A stretch of DNA of 5,427 nt, taken from the NCBI GenBank assembly GCA_031323845.1, contig JAVIYP010000101.1:1-5427 (forward strand), read 5' to 3'. The position numbers and the translations under genes were made by a program. Of this stretch, positions 1 to 5,427 are shown one piece after another. Positions within the stretch are counted from its first letter, which is position 1, and each line of letters starts with the position of its first letter. A model generated the notes under the pieces. It was not told where the DNA came from. It worked only from the letters and a program-made list of their open reading frames with translations, and ran no database searches. The DNA is from PUPG01 sp031323845. Its GTDB lineage: Bacteria; Bacteroidota; Bacteroidia; Bacteroidales; UBA7960.

Positions 1-799
1 AGGTGGCCCTGTCTAATTCTTTTCCAGGAGGTTCCGGAATCCAAGGTGGGTTGAACAGAATCAGGTCGCCGGCACCGGGAACGAAACTGCCCAGCAAATC
101 GGCTTTCTCAATAAAAAGATCATTTTGTCCATCGCCGAAAACCCTGTGAATATCCTGCCGGAAGCTAAAGACGGCATTAGGATTAATGTCGGTGGCGTGT
201 ATTTCCCTGATGCCGTGTTTCAGGAGAATGAAGCTGAGGATGCCGCATCCGCAGCCGATGTCCAGCACCCGCCTGAAATTCCGGTGTTCAGGCACCCAGC
301 GATCAAACAAGGTCAAATGATCATAACGACTTGGGAAATAGGTACCGTAGAACGGATGTACAAGATGGTTGAGCACAGGGTACTGAATGCCTTTCTGAAA
401 CCATTGCCACGCACCGTTCATCCCGAGATAATCGGTGAATGTCATCAGAAACACCCCGGTTTCAGGATAAAAAGCTGAGATCCAGGGATTAGCAGGCGAT
501 TTCATCAGCTCCGGGAAATGGTCCCTGAAACTGATCCAGATACGCGACTGAAGCGTAAAAAGTGCCTTGCGGTGCCGTCGTGACGATGGATAATCCGACA
601 CAGGAAAACGTTGTTCAACGTATTTTTTTAACCAGGCATAGAAACTCATGGCAAAACCGTAAGTGCCCGTGAGGCAAATGTTTTGCCCATTTTGTAATCG
701 CTTTAGGATGCTGCGGAACGGTGTGCCGGGGCCCGCTTCTGTGTACCAGGAGCCGGGAGAGCGTATGACGGGTGTTATAAGGTCGGAAGGCAGCTTCAT
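1..799 (-). CDS. Class I SAM-dependent methyltransferase, C-terminus cut off by window edge
   Basis: Reading the minus strand from the ATG at 797-799 gives 266 codons without a stop, running off the left edge. A Rossmann-type methyltransferase core is visible: motif I VLDIGCGCG (residues 178-186), an acidic motif ATDIN (202-206) that would bind the SAM ribose, and NPPW (250-253), the N/D-P-P-Y/W motif of enzymes that methylate amide or ring nitrogens (HemK, RlmF and N6-adenine families). Before it lies a region of about 170 residues rich in aromatic and basic residues (for example the stretch around YGTYFPSRYDH, 151-161), probably a substrate-recognition domain. The substrate cannot be told. 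Start choice: an in-frame ATG at 649 would drop 50 residues and one at 871 would add 24. I prefer 799 because 650-799 has coding-like composition while 800-870 is AT-rich and holds a promoter-like element. It is transcribed divergently from hsp20. The call as a methyltransferase is secure; the exact family is not. Confidence 0.85.
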   Translation of the reverse strand, partial: MKLPSDLITPVIRSPGSWYTEAGPGTPFRSILKRLQNGQNICLTGTYGFAMSFYAWLKKYVEQRFPVSDYPSSRRHRKALFTLQSRIWISFRDHFPELMKSPANPWISAFYPETGVFLMTFTDYLGMNGAWQWFQKGIQYPVLNHLVHPFYGTYFPSRYDHLTLFDRWVPEHRNFRRVLDIGCGCGILSFILLKHGIREIHATDINPNAVFSFRQDIHRVFGDGQNDLFIEKADLLGSFVPGAGDLILFNPPWIPEPPGKELDRAT

Positions 800-804
800 A
801 AAAG

Positions 805-838
805 CAAAAATAGTACTTTTTCTGTGTATAACTAACAA
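805..838 (-). promoter_or_regulatory. Candidate Bacteroidota-type promoter for the methyltransferase
   Basis: On the minus strand TATTTTTG (812 to 805) matches the TAnnTTTG -7 element known from Bacteroidota, with TTG at 838-836 and a 23-nt spacer, at the long end of the spacing reported for this group. The box ends only five bases before the ATG at 799, so the transcript would be nearly leaderless, or translation would start at the internal ATG at 649. This is pattern matching only. Confidence 0.4.
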
Positions 839-901
839 TTGCTGTGACAAAATGACGGAATTATCCTTCATATTTGCTGCAAAAATGCCATAAAGGCAGT
901 A

Positions 902-930
902 TTTGGGATAGCAAAAGCAAGTTATATTGA
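902..930 (+). promoter_or_regulatory. Weak candidate promoter for hsp20
   Basis: TTTG at 902-905 is followed after 17 bases by TATATTGA (923-930), a partial match to the Bacteroidota TTTG / TAnnTTTG promoter. A second imperfect box, TATCCTTTG, lies at 937-945 but lacks a partner at the right distance. No CIRCE element (TTAGCACTC with its inverted copy) is present, so HrcA control is not supported by the sequence. The region between the two divergent starts (800-986) holds nothing else I can identify. Confidence 0.25.
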
Positions 931-988
931 TTGGCATATCCTTTGAAGATTTTCTGATGAAATTAATCCAGTATTAACCAAAAAAAAT

Positions 989-994
989 GGAGGG
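989..994 (+). promoter_or_regulatory. Strong ribosome binding site that fixes the hsp20 start
   Basis: GGAGGG sits seven bases before the ATG at 1002, an ideal Shine-Dalgarno spacing. It overlaps the earlier in-frame ATG at 987, so that ATG is very unlikely to be the start codon. Such a clear site suggests efficient translation, in keeping with an abundant stress protein. Confidence 0.75.
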
Positions 995-1001
995 TCAAGC
1001 T

Positions 1002-1439
1002 ATGTTACCAATGTTAAGAAGAACTCGTGGCAGTGTGCCTGGTTTTTTTGATGACTTTTTCGGCAAAGATTTGACTGACAGCATTTTCAGCGACAGGCCT
1101 GGTGTTAGTGTTCCCGCTGTGAATGTAAAAGAGACCGATGATGACTTTTTAATCGAAGTAGCGGCGCCCGGATTGGACAAAAAAGACTTCAACGTTGATA
1201 TTGACAACAATGTGTTGAGCATCTCATCCGAAAAAGAGGTGAAAAATGAAGAAAAAGAGGAGGGTCGCTACATGCGCAGAGAGTTCAGCTACGCATCCTT
1301 CAGCCGGTCTTTCAGCCTGCCTGATGCTGTCGATGCCGAAAAAATCAAGGCTAAGCATAAGGATGGTGTCCTGACGATTACCATTCCCAAAAAAGATGAA
1401 GCCAAACGCAGGCCACCAAAGCAAATTGAAATTTCATAA
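1002..1439 (+). CDS. hsp20: Hsp20 / alpha-crystallin family small heat-shock protein
   Basis: The product is a 145-residue ATP-independent holdase that should bind unfolding cytoplasmic proteins and keep them refoldable by DnaK and other chaperones. A short N-terminal arm with Phe-rich FFDDFF (15-20) leads into an alpha-crystallin domain at about 38-130: it opens with PAVNVKET, contains the conserved AAPGL turn, and closes with the family signature around DGVLTITIPK (121-130). The C-terminal tail ends in an I-x-I motif, IEI (142-144), which docks on a neighbouring subunit to build the oligomer. Length and motif order are normal, and the protein looks complete. I start at 1002 rather than 987 because GGAGGG at 989-994 is well placed for 1002, and because MLPMLRR resembles the usual N-terminus of bacterial Hsp20 proteins. 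The gene stands alone, with its own terminator, divergent from the methyltransferase and convergent with the rubrerythrin gene. Confidence 0.95.
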   Translation: MLPMLRRTRGSVPGFFDDFFGKDLTDSIFSDRPGVSVPAVNVKETDDDFLIEVAAPGLDKKDFNVDIDNNVLSISSEKEVKNEEKEEGRYMRREFSYASFSRSFSLPDAVDAEKIKAKHKDGVLTITIPKKDEAKRRPPKQIEIS

Positions 1440-1460
1440 ACACAGAAACGGGCACACGAT

Positions 1461-1502
1461 AAAGGGAGAAAGCACCAGACTTTCTCCCTTTTTTATTTGT
1501 TT
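1461..1502 (+). terminator. Intrinsic terminator after hsp20
   Basis: A perfect 12-bp stem pairs AAAGGGAGAAAG (1461-1472) with CTTTCTCCCTTT (1480-1491) around a seven-base loop, and a T-rich tail (TTTATTTGTTT) follows. It starts 21 bases after the hsp20 stop codon. Read on the minus strand the stem is equally strong but its tail is not T-rich beyond the stem, so it may stop convergent transcription only partly. Confidence 0.9.
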
Positions 1503-1541
1503 AATATTGCCCTATTGCTCAGAAGGTAAACCCGAAGCGGT

Positions 1542-1565
1542 AAAAAATGACCTGTGTCAAGTTTT
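1542..1565 (-). terminator. Possible weak terminator after the rubrerythrin gene
   Basis: On the minus strand TGAC-ACAG-GTCA forms a four-base-pair hairpin followed by six T residues. AAAA before and TTTT after could add a second short helix beyond a 2x2 internal loop. It begins 17 bases after the rubrerythrin stop. The stem is short, so this is tentative; the hsp20 hairpin further on could act as back-up. Confidence 0.35.
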
Positions 1566-1582
1566 CAGTGCCCGGTAGCTTG

Positions 1583-2038
1583 TTAATTCTCACGCATCAC
1601 AAAGTCATCATATTCAAGCTCAAAACGAAGTTTGTGCTTTGATTCTTCTACGGCAAGTGCCATGAACACCTTTTTCAACTCAGGGTTATCGGTACGTTCC
1701 GAAAGTTTGGTGTAAAGCTTGAAAGCAGCTTTTTCGCGTTTCATGGCCAGCACCAGTGCATCACGGTACTCCATATCGTCAGTTGGCTGTGCTGAAACCA
1801 CATAGTCAGAGATCTTCAGGTCGTTGATCTTCACCACTTCCATATCAAAGATTTGCTCATCCTTGATCTTTTGCAACCGGGCTTTATGTCCGACTTCCTC
1901 TTTGGCAAACTGAAGAAAAACCGCCTTCATTTCAGCGTTTTGCATTTTTTCTGCCAGAGAAGTATAGAAATCAACGGCGTCCTGTTCTGATTTCATGGCG
2001 AAATCCAATATTTCATCAAGTGAATTAAATGTTTTCAT
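1583..2038 (-). CDS. Rubrerythrin-type ferritin-like diiron protein (no rubredoxin domain)
   Basis: This 151-residue protein is a four-helix ferritin-like domain with two half-repeats, each giving carboxylate and histidine ligands to a diiron centre: E18 with E48-x-x-H51, and E102 with E132-x-x-H135. The paired Glu/ExxH pattern is that of the rubrerythrin family, whose members reduce hydrogen peroxide or oxygen in anaerobes. A classical rubrerythrin ends in a rubredoxin domain with two CxxC knuckles; here there is no cysteine at all, so electrons would have to come from a separate carrier, or the protein has another diiron role. It is cytoplasmic, with no signal peptide. The ATG at 2036-2038 is the natural start, giving MKTFNSLDEILDFAMKSEQD; no strong ribosome binding site precedes it. 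It lies 102 bases after the large oxidoreductase on the same strand, with a palindromic candidate operator between them, and is convergent with hsp20. Function is inferred from the ligand pattern. Confidence 0.88.
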   Translation of the reverse strand: MKTFNSLDEILDFAMKSEQDAVDFYTSLAEKMQNAEMKAVFLQFAKEEVGHKARLQKIKDEQIFDMEVVKINDLKISDYVVSAQPTDDMEYRDALVLAMKREKAAFKLYTKLSERTDNPELKKVFMALAVEESKHKLRFELEYDDFVMREN

Positions 2039-2071
2039 ATACCTGGGTGTTGATGTTAATGATCGTATTGA

Positions 2072-2094
2072 GTTATTATAATAACATGGCCATG
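2072..2094. promoter_or_regulatory. Two abutting palindromes, candidate operator of the rubrerythrin gene
   Basis: GTTATTATAATAAC (2072-2085) is a perfect 14-bp palindrome, and CATGGCCATG (2085-2094) is a perfect 10-bp palindrome sharing its last C. They lie 34-56 bases before the rubrerythrin ATG, where a promoter is expected. The AT-rich palindrome resembles, without matching exactly, Fur/PerR-family boxes (TTATAATnATTATAA type), and PerR often controls rubrerythrins; it also contains a TATAAT-like string. That a repressor binds here is an inference. Confidence 0.4.
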
Positions 2095-2140
2095 CTGCCT
2101 GAGGTCAGAATGCCTTGCGCTTTGGCGCCGGCGGCTGGGT

Positions 2141-3409
2141 CTATTCAGTAAATGCTTGCTCCCATTCGGAATTGAAGCGTTTTAAAAGGTAATCACATCC
2201 ATGGCGGAAAACCTTTTTCTTATCTTCATCCGTGGTAGGGGCAAGTGTGCAGAGCCGGTCGTTGCCTGTTGGTTTTTGCATAAGTGCAGCAGCCTCCAGC
2301 ATCACATCAGCCGGTGATTCATAATCGGCTTTCAGTCCAAAAGCAAGATGCAGCTCCTTCAGCTGTTCAAAAGAACTTTCTTCCAGCGGGCTTTCAAAAC
2401 CATTGCTGAACTGCTGAATGAATTTTTGCGTGTTGCTGAAACTGCCTCCTGTCTCAATGGGCAGAGATGCCGGCATGATGAGATCGGCCTGCATGGCTGT
2501 TTCGCTCATGAACATGTCCTGGACAAGCAGAAAATCGGTTTTTTTGAGGAGCGACTTCATGGCTTCCTTATCCTCTGCACAACCCAGGGGGTCTTCACCG
2601 AAAATAAAGGTGTTTTTGATCTTATTCAGGGCCAGCAGTTCATCAGGTGCATGACCATTTTGTAAAGGCAGATGAGTTGCACCCCATGCCTTCTTCAATA
2701 AGGCAGCTTGTTCCGGGTCATGTGCGTCCAAACCTCCGACCAGGGTGTTGTGTACGGCACCCATATCGAACAGGCCCTGGCTGTTGTTTTTCTCCTTCAG
2801 TGCGATAATACCGGAAGCCGACTTACCGGTTTTGCCGGTGATGGCACACAGGTTGCGCAATTCGATGCAGGTATTACCCGAGATGTTTTGTTCGCCGTAC
2901 ATGATCACGGCGTGGGCTTCGCGGTTGAACGCTTCGGCAAAACGGACGATCTCTGCTGCAGTTGTCCCCGCCCTGGAGACAAGCTCATCGAAACCGGTAC
3001 TCAGAACATGATCGCGGTATGATTCAAAGCCTTCGCAGTGATCACCAATAAAGACACGGTTTTCAAGTCCCTTGCCAAGAATGTGGTGAATGGCCGCCTT
3101 GATAAAATAATAGCTGGACCGTATCCGGGTCACCTGATCCACTTTATGGTCCATTGAACTTTGTTCCTTTGTTGTTAGCAGCTCCATGCGGACCTTGTTC
3201 CTGAACCTTGCGTTTTGTGCATAAAACCCCGGAACGGCATGTTCGTAGTTTATCTCGCTGTCGAGGATAAAGATTTGCCTGGCGTTGTTTAGCTGGTCGA
3301 GGGGAACATTGTGATGACTGTTCTCAAAAAAACCTTCCTTACGCCCCATGTAGTGGAAGCTGTCAATATTGGCGGTGTTTACTCCGGCACGTGCCAGTTT
3401 TTGGATCAT
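2141..3409 (-). CDS. Molybdopterin-oxidoreductase (NuoG/FdhA-like) C-terminal part, separated from its N-terminal part by an in-frame TAG
   Basis: These 422 residues form most of a molybdopterin-oxidoreductase fold of the NuoG / formate-dehydrogenase alpha group. Recognisable family blocks are QKLARAGVNTANID (3-16), an MYGEQNISGN block (170-179), NNSQGLFDMGA (208-218), FLLVQDMFMSETAMQADLI (293-311) and ETGGSFSNTQKFIQ (319-332). Formate dehydrogenases carry Sec or Cys just after the N-x-x-D block; here that place reads SFHYMG, so the molybdenum ligand is missing. The C-terminal dinucleotide-binding domain of true formate dehydrogenases is also absent, as in NuoG. It is therefore probably structural or electron-transferring. 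ATG 3409 is the first ATG, GTG or TTG after the upstream TAG, has no good ribosome binding site, and lies inside the family fold: the 61 codons before it are in the same frame and also read as family sequence. It is best seen as the C-terminal part of one long gene rather than an independent gene. It stops with TAG at 2141-2143. Confidence 0.85.
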   Translation of the reverse strand: MIQKLARAGVNTANIDSFHYMGRKEGFFENSHHNVPLDQLNNARQIFILDSEINYEHAVPGFYAQNARFRNKVRMELLTTKEQSSMDHKVDQVTRIRSSYYFIKAAIHHILGKGLENRVFIGDHCEGFESYRDHVLSTGFDELVSRAGTTAAEIVRFAEAFNREAHAVIMYGEQNISGNTCIELRNLCAITGKTGKSASGIIALKEKNNSQGLFDMGAVHNTLVGGLDAHDPEQAALLKKAWGATHLPLQNGHAPDELLALNKIKNTFIFGEDPLGCAEDKEAMKSLLKKTDFLLVQDMFMSETAMQADLIMPASLPIETGGSFSNTQKFIQQFSNGFESPLEESSFEQLKELHLAFGLKADYESPADVMLEAAALMQKPTGNDRLCTLAPTTDEDKKKVFRHGCDYLLKRFNSEWEQAFTE

Positions 3410-3595
3410 GTAAAGCTCTTCATTGGGGAGTCGGGCACCGGCGAAAAAGGCATTCTGTTCGGGTGTTACCGCTTTGATCTTCGTTACAATGACCGCTCTC
3501 GCTTCCTCAAAACTGATTTCTTTGAATGATCCGTTTTCTTTGATCAGCGGCTTTGTGAGCCTGTTTCTGTCGTTCAGGTAACGGTAGCCGAACTA
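3410..3595 (-). other. In-frame amber codon and 61-codon coding bridge between the two oxidoreductase ORFs
   Basis: TAG at 3593-3595 interrupts a single frame that is open on both sides. Just before it the protein reads SICRFA, with the fourth cysteine of the Mo-type [4Fe-4S] site; just after it reads FGYRYLNDRNRLTKPLI, which fits the family pattern C-x-x-G-R-F-G-Y then RLTKPLI. The stop therefore occupies the position of the usual Arg. The rest of the bridge continues with ISFEEARAVI, the expected start of the next helix, and then ARLPNEELY, running directly into the ATG at 3409. No frame change is needed. Whether this is a mutation, a sequence error or a decoded codon cannot be told from the window. 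Confidence 0.9.
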
Positions 3596-5427
3596 GGCAA
3601 AGCGGCAAATGCTTCCGTCTTTGTTGATCAGGCCGTTTTTTCCGGTTGTCCGGCCAATGAAACCGTTCTTGTGGTGCAGCGTAATGGTGCAACCGACGGA
3701 GCAGTAGTTACAGATGGTATCAAAAGCTTCCAGCTGTACCGGCATGGTCTTGAACGGCACATTTTCGGTGATGGCGCCCGTTGGACAGGTGTCAATGCAC
3801 AAACCGCATGACTCGCATTGGGTGTTTTGCAGGGGGCCGTCCATGCTGGGTGCCACATAGGTTTCAAAGCCCCTGTTTACCAGTCCCAGTGCATTCGCTC
3901 CGTTAACTTCAGAGCAGATTCGTATACAGCGGGAGCACAGGATGCATTTGTTGTTGTCTATTTCGACGTATGGATGGTCGAAGTTTACCTGGTATTTTTT
4001 GTAATTGCCACCAAAGAGTTTCTGATCAGCCCGGTAGTCGTCGGCGTATTTCTTCAGATCGCAGGTGAACAGCTCGGAGCAGCCGCATTCCAGGCATCTG
4101 GCGGTTTCCTTTATGGCGGCCTGATCCGAATAGCCCAGCTCTACTTCGTCAAAGTTATTGCGGTTCTCCGGTGCCAGTGTGGGCATCTCTTCGCGGATTT
4201 GCGTAACAAAGCAACCTTCGTAATCTGTTTTTTCCTGCTTCTCAAAATGGTCTTTTTTACTGAGAAATTCAGCAGGCCGGGGCCTGATCGCTTCACCACG
4301 CAAGTACTGGTCGCAGCTTTCGGCGGCCACCTTTCCCTGTGCAATGGCTTCTATCAGCGTGGCCGGACCGGTAACGCCGTCACCACAGGCAAAAACATTG
4401 CTGATGGAGGTTTGCAATGTCCCCTTAGCGGCATCGATATCGCCCCACCGGTTCAGTTTCAGCGGTTCGCCTGCATGCTCACTGATGTCATCCATAAAGT
4501 TGACCACAGTTTTTTGACCGATGGCAGCCAATATGTAATCCAGTTTAACATCGAATTCCGACCCTTCAATCTTGACCGGGCGGCGACGACCCGAGGCGTC
4601 GGGCTCTCCAAGCTCCATACGGATGCAGGTCAGCGATTCCAGCCTGCCGTCTTTGTCTTTGTTCACCCGTGCCGGGGCGGTCAGAAACATATAGTTGATG
4701 CCTTCCAGCTTCGATTCATGAATCTCAATCGGGTTTGCCGGCATTTCTTTTTCCGTGCGGCGGTAGATGACCGTCACTTCTTCGGCCCCACAGCGTTTGG
4801 CGGTGCGACAGCAGTCCATGGCCGTGTTTCCGCCACCTATCACCGCCACCTTTTTCCCGGTAAAATCATACTTCTGGGCTGTCATTTCCATATTGCGGAG
4901 AAAATCAATGCCGCTGAAGATGTTTTCCGCATCGTCGTTCTCGCAGCCGATGCCTGTGCCTTTTTGTGAACCGATGGCAAGGATGGTGGCGTCAAAGGAT
5001 TCTTTCAGGGTTTTATAGCTCAGGTTGTCTCCAAGCCGCTGGTTATAGTGGATCTTAACGCCAAGGCCGGTGATGCCTTCAATTTCTTTTTCAATAATGT
5101 CGTTGGGAAGGCGGTAGGGAGGGATGCCGTAGCGAAGCATACCACCGGCGTGCGGACTGGCTTCAAAGACTTCCACGTGGTGCCCTTCCTTTGCCAGGAA
5201 ATAGGCAGCAGTCAGGCCGCCCGGACCGGCGCCTATAATGGCCGTCTTTTTACCGGTCGCCGGTTTTACTTCAGGCATATAGCGGTTTTCGGAAAACATG
5301 TCAATGTCTGAAGTATGACGTTTCAGGTAGTCGATGCCCACGCCGATCTCTTCAACCAGGTTCCGGCGGCATACCAGTTCGCAGGGACGCACGCAAACAC
5401 GCCCGCAAATAGCAGGCAGCGGGTTGG
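3593..5427 (-). CDS. GltD/NfnB-like FAD-NAD(P)H oxidoreductase fused to 2x[4Fe-4S] ferredoxin and the start of a NuoG/FdhA module; N-terminus cut off
   Basis: The frame is open to the right edge, so the true start lies outside. Numbering from the Val (GTG) codon at 5392: just upstream and into the start there is a Cys motif, C-x3-C-x3-C-x3-C (ICGRVCVRPCELVC), typical of the N-terminal iron-sulfur domain of glutamate synthase small subunits. Then come an FAD-binding GAGPGG (54-59) and GGMLRYGIPPYRLP, a second Rossmann GGGNTAMD (186-193) with YRRTEKEMPA for NAD(P)H, and the FAD-closing ACGDGVTGPATLIEAIAQGK (335-354). Next are CLECGC (433-438), two ferredoxin motifs C-x2-C-x2-C-x3-C (483-493 and 526-536), and a Mo-type [4Fe-4S] site (C561, C564, C568, C595). 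The order suggests electrons pass from NAD(P)H and FAD through the clusters towards the C-terminal module, as in bifurcating or transhydrogenase-type soluble complexes. It ends at TAG 3593-3595, in frame with the next ORF. The GTG at 5392 is not the start, because the conserved cysteine motif begins before it. Confidence 0.9.
   Translation of the reverse strand, partial: NPLPAICGRVCVRPCELVCRRNLVEEIGVGIDYLKRHTSDIDMFSENRYMPEVKPATGKKTAIIGAGPGGLTAAYFLAKEGHHVEVFEASPHAGGMLRYGIPPYRLPNDIIEKEIEGITGLGVKIHYNQRLGDNLSYKTLKESFDATILAIGSQKGTGIGCENDDAENIFSGIDFLRNMEMTAQKYDFTGKKVAVIGGGNTAMDCCRTAKRCGAEEVTVIYRRTEKEMPANPIEIHESKLEGINYMFLTAPARVNKDKDGRLESLTCIRMELGEPDASGRRRPVKIEGSEFDVKLDYILAAIGQKTVVNFMDDISEHAGEPLKLNRWGDIDAAKGTLQTSISNVFACGDGVTGPATLIEAIAQGKVAAESCDQYLRGEAIRPRPAEFLSKKDHFEKQEKTDYEGCFVTQIREEMPTLAPENRNNFDEVELGYSDQAAIKETARCLECGCSELFTCDLKKYADDYRADQKLFGGNYKKYQVNFDHPYVEIDNNKCILCSRCIRICSEVNGANALGLVNRGFETYVAPSMDGPLQNTQCESCGLCIDTCPTGAITENVPFKTMPVQLEAFDTICNYCSVGCTITLHHKNGFIGRTTGKNGLINKDGSICRFA

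Noticed and set aside
125..893. Plus-strand open frames at 125-478 and 663-893
   Set aside because: They are antisense shadows of the methyltransferase or extend into the AT-rich intergenic region, with no recognisable protein features.
963..977. Inverted repeat TTAAT-CCAGT-ATTAA before hsp20
   Set aside because: A five-base AT-only stem in an AT-rich leader is expected by chance and matches no known heat-shock operator.
987..1001. ATG at 987 as the hsp20 start
   Set aside because: The Shine-Dalgarno GGAGGG begins at 989, inside this candidate start, and is ideally spaced for the ATG at 1002.
3340..3370. Selenocysteine site in the molybdopterin module
   Set aside because: There is no in-frame TGA or Cys near the expected active-site position; the frame reads NIDSFHYMGRK. 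The only internal stop is TAG, far upstream of this place.
3818..4969. A 383-codon open frame on the plus strand
   Set aside because: It lies wholly antisense to the FAD/ferredoxin part of the oxidoreductase, whose motifs are unmistakable; the antisense frame shows no recognisable motif and has no ribosome binding site.
5390..5392. GTG as start codon of the large oxidoreductase
   Set aside because: The frame stays open to the window edge and the residues before it, NPLPAICGRVC, belong to the conserved N-terminal cysteine domain.

Overview
The window holds a short stretch of a bacterial chromosome, most likely from an anaerobic or microaerophilic member of the Bacteroidota. This rests on the style of the Hsp20 and methyltransferase proteins, a TTG / TAnnTTTG promoter-like element before the methyltransferase gene, and a redox gene set of rubrerythrin plus a multi-cluster flavo-iron-sulfur oxidoreductase. 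The assignment is an inference; there is no rRNA or other marker here. I see no mobile element, CRISPR array, tRNA or long repeat.

Layout. (1) Positions 1-799, minus strand: a class I SAM-dependent methyltransferase with an NPPW motif; its C-terminal part is cut off by the left edge. (2) 800-986: a divergent intergenic region. (3) 1002-1439, plus strand: a complete Hsp20 small heat-shock protein with a strong ribosome binding site, closed by a perfect 12-bp stem terminator. (4) 1583-2038, minus strand: a complete rubrerythrin-type ferritin-like diiron protein, convergent with hsp20. (5) 2039-2140: a 102-bp spacer with two abutting palindromes. (6) 2141 to the right edge, minus strand: one very long reading frame for a fused oxidoreductase, cut into two ORFs by a single in-frame TAG at 3593-3595.

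The fused oxidoreductase is the main content. In order it carries a four-cysteine N-terminal motif, a GltD/NfnB-type FAD and NAD(P)H module, two [4Fe-4S] ferredoxin motifs, and a NuoG/formate-dehydrogenase-type [4Fe-4S] plus molybdopterin-oxidoreductase module. The last module has no cysteine or selenocysteine where formate dehydrogenases have their molybdenum ligand, and it ends before the usual C-terminal dinucleotide-binding domain, so it is probably an electron-transfer scaffold rather than a formate dehydrogenase. Such proteins usually work with NuoE/NuoF-like partners, which would lie outside this window.

The most notable observation is the amber codon. It falls at the place where the family normally has Arg in a C-x-x-G-R-F-G-Y motif, and the 61 codons after it read as an uninterrupted, family-like protein until the next possible ATG. 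The same reading frame also terminates with TAG at 2141-2143, followed by 11 further sense codons and a TGA. A point mutation, a sequencing error, or a form of TAG recoding could each explain this. No novel multi-gene system is evident beyond this.
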